Under the pieces are notes generated by a model, which did not search any database, had not been told where the DNA came from, and saw only the letters and a program-made list of their open reading frames with translations. The position numbers were made by a program, and so were the translations under genes. A stretch of 64,000 bases of DNA, from the IMG/VR virus record IMGVR_UViG_3300030060_006317, positions 1-64,000 of that record. One strand, given 5' to 3'. This DNA is from a virus. Below are positions 17,925 through 26,878 of the stretch, one piece after another; position 1 is the first letter of the stretch; each line of letters starts with the position of its first letter.

Positions 17925-18278
17925 ATGCCAATTTATAAAGGACAAAAAACAGCAAAACTAAGTAACGATCTATACTTCGAAGTATTTGAAGACAAGGGAG
18001 TTAAATATTTAGAAATTTATAGATCTGTAAATATGAAAGAGATGCAAGGTGTGAGAATTGGAATTTTAGCCAAACACACTTGGACTTACGGAGATAAGTT
18101 GTATAAATTATCTGCAAAATATTATTCTGGTGATATATCAAAATATTGGATTATTGGATTAATCAATAAAAAACCAACTGATGCACACTTTAAAATTGGA
18201 GACGAGGTTTTAATCCCCGCACAAATAAGTATAATAGAAAACCTAATAGGAAATCCTAATGACAACCTACAATTCTAA
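17925..18278 (+). CDS. LysM-domain baseplate protein (gp53-like)
   Basis: 117 aa from the ATG at 17925 with an AAGGAG SD; the longer frame to 17838 lies inside the previous gene. The C-terminal half is a LysM-type fold: HTWTYGDKLYKLSAKYY, SKYWIIGLIN and a final FKIGDEVLIPA. T4 gp53 and phage Mu/P2 gpX-type proteins carry such LysM domains in the baseplate or tube-end. The N-terminal half has beta strands (YFEVFEDKG, KYLEIYRS). Overlaps the next gene by 20 nt. Confidence 0.68.
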   Translation: MPIYKGQKTAKLSNDLYFEVFEDKGVKYLEIYRSVNMKEMQGVRIGILAKHTWTYGDKLYKLSAKYYSGDISKYWIIGLINKKPTDAHFKIGDEVLIPAQISIIENLIGNPNDNLQF

Positions 18279-21200
18279 CGATTTTTTTAATGCAAGTGAC
18301 AAACCACAATACTGGAAAGATTGGGCTCGCAATGAACCTGGTAGTTTAGCAAATGTTATAGATACAAGTATTGGCCAATTACCATCCAATTTCCTTTCAA
18401 GTTTAGACGAAGCAGAAACCGAAGATAAAGAAGTAATAAAATTTATTTATTCTCAATTTGCACCCATATATCTTGAGGCTACAATTACGGTTATTGGTGA
18501 TGAAATTGGAGCAACTGAGGGATCTCTCACACTACAGACAACGAGAGCATTGATTGTAAATGATAATCTAGACGGTACAGAATTAAAGAAACTATTTTGC
18601 AACTGGATTGTGCAAGCAAGAAGAGCTGCCTATTTAAGCTATGGGGAAGTAGGTTCACTGGTGACATACTCCTCAGGTTGGCAAGGAACTATGCCAGGTT
18701 CAGGTGGGAATCTAGGGCAAATCGCTAGCCGAGCTAAGAAATCGTTTAAAGATAAAATAGATGAATTAGTAGACGCATCTTTGGATGCCAATGGTGTTGC
18801 CGATCCATCAACTGGTGAAGAGGGTATAGAGGCTCTGGCAGCATTGGAAAAAGACAATAATCGAGCAGTTGATGCAGCTGCCGTTGCTGCTCCTTTAATT
18901 AGGGGAACCAATGTTGAAGAAGAGACCTATAAAGAAGATGATTTAAGAAATTTTTTACAATGTGTGTTATTGCGAGATTTCGTAAATGAAATAGCGTCGA
19001 AGCAAGGCGGAAATGCCGCTGTCTCTGATGGTGATTTCGGATGGAGTATCCTAAATGTAGATCAAGGTACAGCTAAATCAAAGGGTCCGTGGATCAAGCC
19101 ATACAATGGTAGAATAATACCTCTAACAATGGCTGAACCTACAGAATTTTTGAACAAATGCAATTTTCCAAAAAACTTTCAACATCTTTTCAGGAGAAAA
19201 TCTTATCATAAAAAATCAGAATTAACACCGTCTTTTTTCTATGTTAAACCAAAAATTAAAGAAGTGCAAGGAGTGACCACCATCGAGGGAACAGAAGAGG
19301 TGCCTCTAAAATTAACACAAGATGATGGTAAGGTAAAGTTCAAAGGATTAACCATTACTTTTGATGGAACAAATCCCTCAACAGCAAGAAGAGATATTAA
19401 AGTTACCTTAAAGCTTGGATTAGCAAACCTTGGGTCTTTAACTGCAAATGTTGCTCAACAGGATAATGAAATTAATTTTGAACTATACAAATTAATAACA
19501 ATACCTTACGGTGTAAAAGCTCCAAGCACCATCGCAGGTGGAATAGTGAGAAACCAATATAGTCCAGATTATAATAGAATTAGACTTAAATTAAAATGTC
19601 AATATAAAGCAGATTTTTCGGCATCAAGTAGACTTACTAAAGAAGCCGGTGGTGCAAAACACACGTATGACATGGATCAATGTTTTGATTTAGCCATAGA
19701 GGGTCATACTATAACAAGAAGTGATATTGAGAATGAATCAGAATTAGTCATTAACTATAGGGGATATTTTGAAACTTTATTAAGCCACCCGTTCATGGAC
19801 TCTTTGGCAACACCAGCTGAAGTACAAAGTAGGTTCTATGCTGATTATAATTTGACGGAGGCTGCAAAAAAATGTTCAGAAGACACTCTCAAGAAAATCA
19901 TTAAAATAAACCAGATGGCAGATAGAACGACAGCCAAAACAGCAGGTTGGCAAAAATTTATGAACCAAATACCAAAGGAAAATACAGGTTGGGTGAAATA
20001 CACTGTTCCGAAACAATTTCTTAGATCCTTTGCTCTTGTTGATTCTCTATCTTTTTTGAGATCAACAGATAAAGCATGTATATTCAGGGTTGGAAGAAGC
20101 TTGACCGCTACGCAAATAAATGATCAAATATCAAATTTAACTGATGTTCAAGACGAAATGACAGATGAAAAAATAGAAGACGATCTTTCGAAGGATGGAT
20201 TAAAAAAAGTAAGTGAATCAAGTTGGACTACTTTGGGAGACATAATGAATGTTGCCTTGAGTGGTCTTTATGACCCAAACGATAAAAGCAAACTAGCAAG
20301 TCAATTCAAGCATTTAAATTTAAAATTTGCCGTTGCACCAATCCAAATAAGAAATCCTCTAGATAACGATACTATTTTAAAATTTAATCCTTTAGATTTA
20401 CCAATCGATATATTCTTTTTTCATCAATGGTTTCACTCTAATATTGTTAATAAGGATTTGACTTACTATCCAATTTTAACAATGATGAGAGACTTAATAG
20501 AGAGGCTTGTAAACAACCTCTTATATGAAGTTTGCTTCCCAAACTCATTACCAGATGAAGCTCCACCTTCATTAAGAACTGGATTTTTTCAAGATTCTTC
20601 AAATTTAAATCTTCTAGATTACCCTTTAGATGGGTTTAACTACTACCATGACGTCGATAGAGCACTCGACGAGTCACCGAAAAAACAAAGATTATTTGAA
20701 TATGATTCGGAGGCCAAACCTGAGGAAATAAACAATTACTGTTTAATATATATGCAAAACAGAGGTACATTTGTAAGATCTGGAGTTTCAGATTCATTAT
20801 ATACGTCGCCATTTGTCCCCTCGTTTAATCATGGAGCTGCATTCACTGAAATAGGTTCAGAAGATAATGATGGGTTAATGAGTGATGTTGCCTTTAGTAA
20901 AGCATCAACTCCTGGTTTAAAAGAGGCTAGATTCTTTTCTAGTCCTGTTGGCGGATTGAATATTTTATCCAACGTTTATAACTTAAATTTTAATTTGAAA
21001 AATATTGCTGCAAATATGTCAATTTATCCGGGTCAAATAATTAAGTTTAAATTGCATGATTTTGATAAATACAATAATGATTATAGAAAACCTGGGTCAT
21101 TAAGTGCTATCATGGGTTTTGGTGGTTATTACACGGTTAAAAAAACAGAAATACAAATTAACGCAGAAACTGGTGAATCATTCTCTATAAAATACGAAAG

Positions 21201-21702
21201 TTTATGGTCAGGAAACGGAAATAACATAGATTTTAGAAGACAAAGAACGGATGGAGTCATAATAGAAAGAAGTGATCAATGTCAAACATATTTTGATACC
21301 GCTAAAACAAGATATTACAGTGCAGGTGGTACTGAAGAAGTTGATGAAGACTTTCAAGTTATTGAAACAGCAACTGAAGCTGGTGCTAGGTATTTCCTAC
21401 ATGGCTCTGTTGGTGGCGATGACGGACTACAAGAAGTTCAAGATATAGAAGCTGCTCTACAACAAAAGGCTGATGAGATAAGTGGAGCTTGGTTTGACAA
21501 TGATGGAGGAAAACTATTAAATAATTATAATATAGGAGATAGTAGAAGAGATGAATCTGATCAAACCACCAAAGGTCTTATAGCTACAATAACTTCAATT
21601 CCATCAAACAGAGCATCAGTTCAAGTACTAATTGAAGAGTCAGATTCAGGAATAACCGGAGAATACATAATAACACAAGGAGCAACCGTATTGGTTAGAT
21701 AA
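18259..21702 (+). CDS. large baseplate/tail structural protein, unidentified
   Basis: 1147 aa, no signal peptide or membrane segment. The sequence is mixed alpha/beta. Residues about 1-130 are helical; 320-480 form beta-rich repeats including FKGLTITFDG and VTLKLGL; a LNVINYRGYFET-like strand lies near 490; and from about residue 890 to 1040 there is a hub-like region with GYYTVKKTEIQIN and FSIKYESLWSG. The last 60 residues include TKGLIATITSIPSNRASVQVLI. Placement after the LysM protein points to the baseplate hub or wedge. Its equivalent in T4 cannot be assigned by eye. Confidence 0.6.
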   Translation: MTTYNSNDFFNASDKPQYWKDWARNEPGSLANVIDTSIGQLPSNFLSSLDEAETEDKEVIKFIYSQFAPIYLEATITVIGDEIGATEGSLTLQTTRALIVNDNLDGTELKKLFCNWIVQARRAAYLSYGEVGSLVTYSSGWQGTMPGSGGNLGQIASRAKKSFKDKIDELVDASLDANGVADPSTGEEGIEALAALEKDNNRAVDAAAVAAPLIRGTNVEEETYKEDDLRNFLQCVLLRDFVNEIASKQGGNAAVSDGDFGWSILNVDQGTAKSKGPWIKPYNGRIIPLTMAEPTEFLNKCNFPKNFQHLFRRKSYHKKSELTPSFFYVKPKIKEVQGVTTIEGTEEVPLKLTQDDGKVKFKGLTITFDGTNPSTARRDIKVTLKLGLANLGSLTANVAQQDNEINFELYKLITIPYGVKAPSTIAGGIVRNQYSPDYNRIRLKLKCQYKADFSASSRLTKEAGGAKHTYDMDQCFDLAIEGHTITRSDIENESELVINYRGYFETLLSHPFMDSLATPAEVQSRFYADYNLTEAAKKCSEDTLKKIIKINQMADRTTAKTAGWQKFMNQIPKENTGWVKYTVPKQFLRSFALVDSLSFLRSTDKACIFRVGRSLTATQINDQISNLTDVQDEMTDEKIEDDLSKDGLKKVSESSWTTLGDIMNVALSGLYDPNDKSKLASQFKHLNLKFAVAPIQIRNPLDNDTILKFNPLDLPIDIFFFHQWFHSNIVNKDLTYYPILTMMRDLIERLVNNLLYEVCFPNSLPDEAPPSLRTGFFQDSSNLNLLDYPLDGFNYYHDVDRALDESPKKQRLFEYDSEAKPEEINNYCLIYMQNRGTFVRSGVSDSLYTSPFVPSFNHGAAFTEIGSEDNDGLMSDVAFSKASTPGLKEARFFSSPVGGLNILSNVYNLNFNLKNIAANMSIYPGQIIKFKLHDFDKYNNDYRKPGSLSAIMGFGGYYTVKKTEIQINAETGESFSIKYESLWSGNGNNIDFRRQRTDGVIIERSDQCQTYFDTAKTRYYSAGGTEEVDEDFQVIETATEAGARYFLHGSVGGDDGLQEVQDIEAALQQKADEISGAWFDNDGGKLLNNYNIGDSRRDESDQTTKGLIATITSIPSNRASVQVLIEESDSGITGEYIITQGATVLVR

Positions 21703-21705
21703 GAT

Positions 21706-22998
21706 ATGTCAAGATTATTTTTACAACAAAAAACAAACAATTCTTTTACACAATGGTATTACAAGCAAAAATGGAAATCAGATGCATATACTGAAAACTC
21801 TGGTATCGGATCAGAGAGTGTTAAAGATTTTAACTTTGTTGAAAGATCATATTATGGTTTGGTGGATCATGAGAATAATCCCGTTGTTCCAAATGATGAA
21901 TTCATGGTTCAACTTAAAGATGGAAGGGTGCTAGACTTTGTAGCTGACTCTGTCTCTCTGATGAGATTAAATTATTTAAGTGCAGTTCGCATTGGATCTA
22001 TATCGCCATCAGATTCTTTCTTGAATGAATTGGGAATTATATCGTCATATGAAAATCCTAGAATAAGATATGGAGAATACTTAAGAAATATTCTCCAATT
22101 CTACAACGAAACACACATACCAATTTCACTTGGTAAACATAGTATAACATCTTATGACGACTATGTCAACAACTTTTTTAAATTTTTTTTAAAAGAAGGA
22201 AAAAATATTCCTTTAACTATGTCAAAATGGCTAATTTCAAAACATGCTAGTGTTTTTGAAACTGGACTTGCATTTTCTTTCACTGATATACCTCCAGATG
22301 AAGATCAAAGAAAAGTAGATGAGATAATTGATAGCGATTCTTTTGAATATTTTAAAAATTTAACACTAAATATGGGATTTTCTATATCCCATCAGAATCC
22401 CAACGTATTGGTTTATGATCTAGCCTCACCAGCTACTGCTTCAATTAGGAATAAGTATAGTTTATTCAATTTAGATAAAGTATTTAAAGATAGATTTATA
22501 AAAGCATGTACTTTAGATTTACAATTACTTAATAATAATATTAATATATATTATAATAAATATGTTGAAAATAATTCACTTGTGAGAGTTGTTAAAACTG
22601 AAAAATGCAAAACTGTTTCGGAATATATACAGCTTTCAAAAGTCGCTATCAATAAACGAGCAATGTCTGACCATCAGGAGCTAGAATTTTATATAAAGGT
22701 TAGAAACACCGAAGAAGGTATGCCCTATAGTAACGAAGATGTCAAAAAAATATACAAAAGAGCAAAAATTCTTCTAAAAAGACTTGACAAAACACAATCC
22801 ATAGGTTATATTAATAATAGGTTTAAAGACGAACTTTGGAACAAGGATTATGGCTATCATGATCTTGTGAAAAAATTAAAAGGCGATACAAAAACTGAAA
22901 CTCAACGATCTCAAGTTGGCGGTAGTTCAATATCAAGCGGAGGCTCTGGTGGCGGCTATTCTGGAGGATCGTCCGGTGGTGGAGGATCGTCTTATTAG
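21706..22998 (+). CDS. hypothetical tail-region protein with Gly/Ser-rich C-terminus
   Basis: 430 aa. It is the last gene of the structural run, starting 3 nt after its neighbour. The body is helical and basic with aromatic-rich segments (YYKQKW, LRNILQFYNETH). The final 35 residues are nearly all Gly and Ser, a flexible tail. No family is recognised. Context suggests a virion or tail-assembly protein. Confidence 0.55.
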   Translation: MSRLFLQQKTNNSFTQWYYKQKWKSDAYTENSGIGSESVKDFNFVERSYYGLVDHENNPVVPNDEFMVQLKDGRVLDFVADSVSLMRLNYLSAVRIGSISPSDSFLNELGIISSYENPRIRYGEYLRNILQFYNETHIPISLGKHSITSYDDYVNNFFKFFLKEGKNIPLTMSKWLISKHASVFETGLAFSFTDIPPDEDQRKVDEIIDSDSFEYFKNLTLNMGFSISHQNPNVLVYDLASPATASIRNKYSLFNLDKVFKDRFIKACTLDLQLLNNNINIYYNKYVENNSLVRVVKTEKCKTVSEYIQLSKVAINKRAMSDHQELEFYIKVRNTEEGMPYSNEDVKKIYKRAKILLKRLDKTQSIGYINNRFKDELWNKDYGYHDLVKKLKGDTKTETQRSQVGGSSISSGGSGGGYSGGSSGGGGSSY

Positions 22999-23006
22999 GA
23001 GGACAA

Positions 23007-24200
23007 ATGTTATTTCAACTGATGGACAGTAAAAAAGACTGTGCCGGAGTTTATATTGATGGTAATTTTATATGGGATAAAATACCAGAGGGTATAACAA
23101 AAACATGGTCTTACTCAGACCATCTATTTGGCAGGGACATTGATTATGCCCAGTTGCTAGTCGGAGGATGTTCTCTAGATGATGTTTGCCCTGAACACCT
23201 AAGAGAAAGATGGTCAAGATCACAAGGACTGCTTAAGGCCCATTTTCGAGGCTTTAATACTGCAAAAATAAGGCTTGATGGAATCTGTTTTTATGAGATA
23301 GTACCTGAAAAACACCTTCGACACTATTTTGATACAAAAAATGAAATAACACAATGGGTATTTGACAATTATGAAAGACCAGAACATTATTCATTATTAA
23401 AAAGAGCACAAGCAGCAATCAAAGAATTGAAAAAACATCCCGTATCTATTAATAAAATGGGTATACATCGTGCAAGCGCAAATGATCCAAAAGCAAAGCA
23501 TCTTTATGAACAATTTAAGGACACAACCCCGTATGTCGATTATAATCTTTTTGGCACCGTTACTGGTCGACTCACAACTCGAAAAGAATCTTTTCCGATT
23601 CTTAACTTAAAAACAGAATTAAAGCAGTTTGTTTTACCAACGAATGATGTATTCCTTGAGTTAGACTTCAATGCTGCTGAGATTAGAACAATGCTTGCAC
23701 TGCAAGAACACGAACAGCCTGAGGAGGATATTCATGAGTGGAACATCAAAAACGTATTTAAAAAAGATTTGTCAAGAGACAAAGCAAAGCAAAAAATATT
23801 TGCATGGCTCTACAACCAAGAATCAAATGCTATCAAATCCAATTACTACGATAGAGAAGTATTATTGGAAAGATTTTACGAAAGCACAAATGAAGTGGTC
23901 CGGACACCATTTGGACGGGCAATTAATACTCCCCATCGCAAGGCACTCAACTACCTTCTCCAATCTTCCTCATCAGATAATACCCTCGAACGATTTATTC
24001 GAATTTCTAACTTTCTTCGAGCCACAAAATCGCATGTCGCATTTGTCGTTCATGATAGCGTGGTTATTGACCTACACCGAGATGACAGAAGAATAATTCC
24101 GCAACTTAAACAAATGTTTGGCGAAACTAGGCTTGGAAAATTTAAAGTAAATTGTTCACTAGGAAAAAACCTAGGAGATATGAGAGATTTTTCATGGTAG
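23007..24200 (+). CDS. short family A DNA polymerase
   Basis: 397 aa, holding the palm and fingers of a Pol I-type polymerase but no exonuclease domain. Motif A is LELDFNAAEIR (217-227, metal Asp220). Before it, FGTVTGRLTT (182-191) matches the conserved TGRL segment. The O-helix motif B RDKAKQKIFAWLYN (257-270) keeps the Arg and Lys but has FAWLYN in place of FGxxYG. Motif C is VHDSV (348-352), where Ser replaces the usual Glu of HDE. It would synthesise or repair DNA; with DnaE also encoded, an accessory role such as lagging-strand or recombination synthesis is plausible. GGAGG-type SD at 22997-23003. Confidence 0.85.
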   Translation: MLFQLMDSKKDCAGVYIDGNFIWDKIPEGITKTWSYSDHLFGRDIDYAQLLVGGCSLDDVCPEHLRERWSRSQGLLKAHFRGFNTAKIRLDGICFYEIVPEKHLRHYFDTKNEITQWVFDNYERPEHYSLLKRAQAAIKELKKHPVSINKMGIHRASANDPKAKHLYEQFKDTTPYVDYNLFGTVTGRLTTRKESFPILNLKTELKQFVLPTNDVFLELDFNAAEIRTMLALQEHEQPEEDIHEWNIKNVFKKDLSRDKAKQKIFAWLYNQESNAIKSNYYDREVLLERFYESTNEVVRTPFGRAINTPHRKALNYLLQSSSSDNTLERFIRISNFLRATKSHVAFVVHDSVVIDLHRDDRRIIPQLKQMFGETRLGKFKVNCSLGKNLGDMRDFSW

Positions 24201-24391
24201 AGTCAAAATTTGAAATCGGAGACTTAATTGTAGTCTCAGGATCGCAAACAAGTGGCATACCAAATGGTGAAATAGGACTGGTAACTTCGGTGGAACATGT
24301 GCAACGTAAGCATTTTATTTATTGGGTACAGTTTACAAGCTGTGACTATATGATCCCAATGTGGTCCGTAGAGATGGAGAAAATATCGTGA
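24194..24391 (+). CDS. small SH3-like protein
   Basis: 65 aa from the ATG at 24194 (gagag 7 nt upstream). It has FEIGDLIVVSG, EIGLVTSVE and YWVQFTSCDYMIP strands, the GDxV - GxV - V-F pattern of a KOW/SH3-like barrel. Several proteins of this shape are scattered over the window. Overlaps the polymerase stop by 7 nt and the next gene by 4 nt (GTGA). No function can be assigned. Confidence 0.6.
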   Translation: MVESKFEIGDLIVVSGSQTSGIPNGEIGLVTSVEHVQRKHFIYWVQFTSCDYMIPMWSVEMEKIS

Positions 24392-24603
24392 TTGATGTGG
24401 GAGATTTGGTTGAAATTATCAATACACCCTTTGATAAAGAAAATTTGTTTGGATTTGTTAACGGAAACATGGGAATAGTTCTTGATCTAGCAGGTTACTT
24501 AACAAAAGACGTTCAGATATTTGTGGTATATATTTTCGATGGCGGAAGGATGGTGCACATTGCATCATATAATTTAAAAAAAATGGAGAATAAAAAATGT
24601 TAA
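24388..24603 (+). CDS. small SH3-like protein (paralog-like)
   Basis: 71 aa. The GTG at 24388 overlaps the upstream stop (GTGA) and has GGAG 8 nt before it; the longer frame from 24361 lacks an SD. Like its upstream neighbour it reads VGDLVEI, FVNGNMGIVLDLAG and FVVYIFDGGR strands, an SH3/KOW-like pattern. The two tandem genes probably arose by duplication. Confidence 0.58.
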   Translation: MIDVGDLVEIINTPFDKENLFGFVNGNMGIVLDLAGYLTKDVQIFVVYIFDGGRMVHIASYNLKKMENKKC

Positions 24604-25406
24604 TGATTGGACTTGGAGAAGCAGGAAAGAATATAGCAAAACTGTTCAAGCCTCACTCCAAAAACTATAAAGTAATTTTAATTGACGGAGGAGAAGGTAT
24701 AGAAACTAAAAATACTGTGGAAGAATATGATTCGGTAGATTTTAAACTTAAACAGAAAGGGCTCAAATCTCACTCTGAAGCTATCCTGTTTGTATGTGGG
24801 TCTGGTAAGGTTGCCGGTGCCACACTTAGAATTTTAGAGGCATTGAAGGGCTTTAAAACAACTGTCGTTTACATAAAACCTGATGTTGAATTTGCATCAA
24901 GATTGGAGAAAAAACGACATAAAGTGCATTTTGGAATTTTACAACAATATGCGAGAACGGGAAGTATTCATGAAATGATTTTAGTGGATAATAAAATCCT
25001 GTTAAATCAAGCTGGAGCTGGTAAGGTTACAAATTATTACGAAAAAGTTAACTATTTTATTTACTCCATACTTCAGAACTTAATGTATTGTGCTCATGTG
25101 GATCCGGATTATGGAAGAATTCATGAAAAAAAGAGTATTTCTAGAATTTGCACCATTGGTTTCGGGGGATTTTATGAAGATGATGAAAATTTTATTTTTC
25201 CTCTTGACAATATAACCGAAACATGTTATTATATTAATATAGAGGAAAGTGATTTAGAAAACGATACAAATATCATACCTAGATGTCAAGAGATTGTGAG
25301 AGAAAATAAAACAAAAGACAGGGAAACTTCTTTTGCAATATGGAAATCTTCTGAAAATAATCACTACTATTCTAAGCATTACACTCATTTTATACAAGAG
25401 GAATAA
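24597..25406 (+). CDS. divergent FtsZ/tubulin-like protein
   Basis: 269 aa. The N-terminus MIGLGEAGKNIAKLF (3-17) is an FtsZ-type T1 loop and helix, and ILFVCGSGKVAGATLRI (63-79) sits where FtsZ/tubulin has its GGGTGTG signature but is degenerate. Then come a VVYIKPD strand (90-96), an LVDNKIL segment and a central H7-like helix (about 145-165) ending in PDYGRI (170-175), comparable to the FADV segment. The C-terminal domain is short. Phage tubulin-like proteins (PhuZ, TubZ) organise or move DNA and virions. Whether it polymerises or binds GTP is unknown. It could also be a non-nucleotide-binding relative. Confidence 0.5.
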   Translation: MLMIGLGEAGKNIAKLFKPHSKNYKVILIDGGEGIETKNTVEEYDSVDFKLKQKGLKSHSEAILFVCGSGKVAGATLRILEALKGFKTTVVYIKPDVEFASRLEKKRHKVHFGILQQYARTGSIHEMILVDNKILLNQAGAGKVTNYYEKVNYFIYSILQNLMYCAHVDPDYGRIHEKKSISRICTIGFGGFYEDDENFIFPLDNITETCYYINIEESDLENDTNIIPRCQEIVRENKTKDRETSFAIWKSSENNHYYSKHYTHFIQEE

Positions 25407-25407
25407 T

Positions 25408-25596
25408 ATGGACTCTAGAAAAAAAAATTTACTAAGAGAAAGAGAAAAACTTGAAAGATTTGAAATGATTGCTTTGGATGCTATAATACATGATGAATAT
25501 GAGGGAACGGACCTTAGATTAATAATTCAAAAAATATTCGAGGCAGCACAGATGATCACAAAAATTGATGAAATTTTAAAAAACTTAAAGAAATAA
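25408..25596 (+). CDS. small hypothetical helical protein
   Basis: 62 aa from the ATG at 25408 (agagga SD). Mostly charged helix with KNLLREREKLERFEM and IIQKIFEAAQMITKIDEIL segments, so probably a small coiled coil. Starts 1 nt after the FtsZ-like gene and is followed by a promoter. Function not recognised. Confidence 0.5.
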   Translation: MDSRKKNLLREREKLERFEMIALDAIIHDEYEGTDLRLIIQKIFEAAQMITKIDEILKNLKK

Positions 25597-25597
25597 C

Positions 25598-25626
25598 TTG
25601 ACAACGACTTTAAAATATGTTATATT
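25598..25626 (+). promoter_or_regulatory. sigma70-type promoter
   Basis: TTGACA (25598-25603), 17 nt, TATATT (25621-25626) with a TG-type extension. It lies just upstream of a 25-aa membrane peptide gene. Confidence 0.85.
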
Positions 25627-25649
25627 ATTAATATAGCGATGGAGGAACG

Positions 25650-25727
25650 ATGTTAGCACTTGTTTGCTTTACGCTTTTTATTTTTGCCTTTACTTGGATT
25701 TGGTATTGGCTACACGAAAAAATTTAA
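25650..25727 (+). CDS. 25-aa single-span membrane peptide
   Basis: ATG at 25650 has a GGAGG SD 4 nt upstream and the promoter at 25598. The peptide is a single hydrophobic, Phe/Trp-rich segment (about residues 2-21) with a short polar C-terminus, so an inner-membrane peptide. Such phage micro-proteins often modify host membrane functions, but no target can be named. Confidence 0.55.
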   Translation: MLALVCFTLFIFAFTWIWYWLHEKI

Positions 25728-25730
25728 AAA

Positions 25731-25747
25731 AAGACTTGACAAGTCTT
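25731..25747 (+). promoter_or_regulatory. inverted repeat over a -35 box (possible operator)
   Basis: Perfect 7-bp inverted repeat AAGACTT/AAGTCTT with a 3-nt centre; the TTGACA of the following promoter lies inside it. Confidence 0.4.
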
Positions 25748-25764
25748 CAAAAACATGTTATAAT
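25736..25764 (+). promoter_or_regulatory. sigma70-type promoter
   Basis: TTGACA (25736-25741), 17 nt, TATAAT (25759-25764), with extended -10 TGTTATAAT. Drives the 86-aa gene at 25802. Confidence 0.88.
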
Positions 25765-25801
25765 ATAAAGACAAAATAACTCAAAACAAAATGGAGGTTT
25801 T

Positions 25802-26062
25802 ATGAGTAACAATTCACAACCAATGACTGTATATACAGGTACTTTCGTAACACAACGCGGCAATCGAAGAACAATGAACTTCGTTAAGCCATCGGAAGCG
25901 CCAAGTGGAATATTTCCATCGTTTAGTAAAACACGTAACTTACAGCCAGGTTCTGAGACCGTATATGATATTGATCGTCAAGCATATCGTACATTCAACT
26001 CCAACACTCAAGTTGGAGACGTAATATCGTCAACTAAAGACGTAAACATTAACTTATTTTAG
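25802..26062 (+). CDS. hypothetical protein, 86 aa
   Basis: Ser/Thr/Asn-rich, no hydrophobic segment, with RGNRRTMNFVKPSEAPSG (about residues 19-36) in the middle. It has its own promoter, GGAGG SD and terminator, so it is expressed as a single gene, probably early. Family not recognised. Confidence 0.6.
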   Translation: MSNNSQPMTVYTGTFVTQRGNRRTMNFVKPSEAPSGIFPSFSKTRNLQPGSETVYDIDRQAYRTFNSNTQVGDVISSTKDVNINLF

Positions 26063-26085
26063 TTAGTATAATTTGTTTAAGGTTC

Positions 26086-26114
26086 GCGGTCTCCTTTCAA
26101 AAGACCGCTTTTTT
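26086..26114 (+). terminator. rho-independent terminator
   Basis: 7-bp stem GCGGTCT/AGACCGC (26086-26092, 26102-26108) followed by seven T. Confidence 0.9.
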
Positions 26115-26163
26115 ATTACTAAAAGCACTGCATACTATGCATTAACAGACGTAAGGAGGAAAT

Positions 26164-26742
26164 ATGTCAAAACCAAGAAAAACAGAGGGTAAAGTAACCC
26201 TAAGAGAACACTTAGATACAATCGATCAAAACGGAAAAGTTAGCGAAAAAGCAATCTTTTCACTGATCACTAGACTAAAAAAGACATTCAGACAAATGGG
26301 TTATACTCGTTTGGCTAAAAATCAATTTTTAATTAGAGACTATATTGACATGATTTTTGAAACACAAGATTATAGATGCACACACTGGTTAGAAGTTAAG
26401 GAAAATGAACTGAATGGAGTATGGAATAGACCGGGGTCTGGATATTCTCTTTGGAAAAGAGAAGATGTCGTCTATGAACTTGATCATGTACACCCAGTAA
26501 ATTCAGATGGGACCGATGGTTTTGAAAACTTTCAGTTTCTATCAGCAAATGCAAATCAATTTGTAAAATGCTCTTTAACCTATGATGACTTGCTTAAGAG
26601 GGTAGATTTATCTGATAGACTTAAGGATAGGATTAGAGATGTTTTACGGCGAAGAGCCGAACTGTTTGCTTCTGAAAAATGGAATAACTGGATAGATAAA
26701 GTAAACAATCTTGAAACAGAATTACAAAAAGCAGCAAAATAA
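26164..26742 (+). CDS. HNH nuclease-like protein
   Basis: 192 aa. A basic N-terminal half (about residues 1-60) is followed by an HNH-like core: C72-T-H74, WNRPGSGY near 87-94, ELDHVHPVNSDGTDG (105-119, Asp107-His108) and ENFQFLSANANQF (121-133). It resembles phage HNH nucleases of the homing or packaging-accessory type. It is a lone gene with its own SD after a terminator and before a promoter, so it may be a mobile insertion. The metal-binding set is inferred from pattern. Confidence 0.65.
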   Translation: MSKPRKTEGKVTLREHLDTIDQNGKVSEKAIFSLITRLKKTFRQMGYTRLAKNQFLIRDYIDMIFETQDYRCTHWLEVKENELNGVWNRPGSGYSLWKREDVVYELDHVHPVNSDGTDGFENFQFLSANANQFVKCSLTYDDLLKRVDLSDRLKDRIRDVLRRRAELFASEKWNNWIDKVNNLETELQKAAK

Positions 26743-26755
26743 TATAAAAAAATAC

Positions 26756-26784
26756 TTGACAAACCATTTATTATGTGTTATAAT
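26756..26784 (+). promoter_or_regulatory. sigma70-type promoter
   Basis: TTGACA (26756-26761), 17 nt, TATAAT (26779-26784), TGTTATAAT extended -10. About 95 nt upstream of the ssDNA-binding protein gene, leaving a long leader. Confidence 0.88.
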
Positions 26785-26878
26785 AGTATTATAAACGATT
26801 TAAAAATGGGGGTATGGTTGAAACCCTGCCTACCTTAGTGATAAAACACAAAAACATAAAAAACTTAGGAGAAAAATT

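Noticed and set aside
23007-24200. 2-aminoadenine (Z-DNA) synthesis system based on the family A polymerase and guaC
   Set aside because: No PurZ-like adenylosuccinate synthetase or DatZ phosphohydrolase is present, so the idea has no support here.
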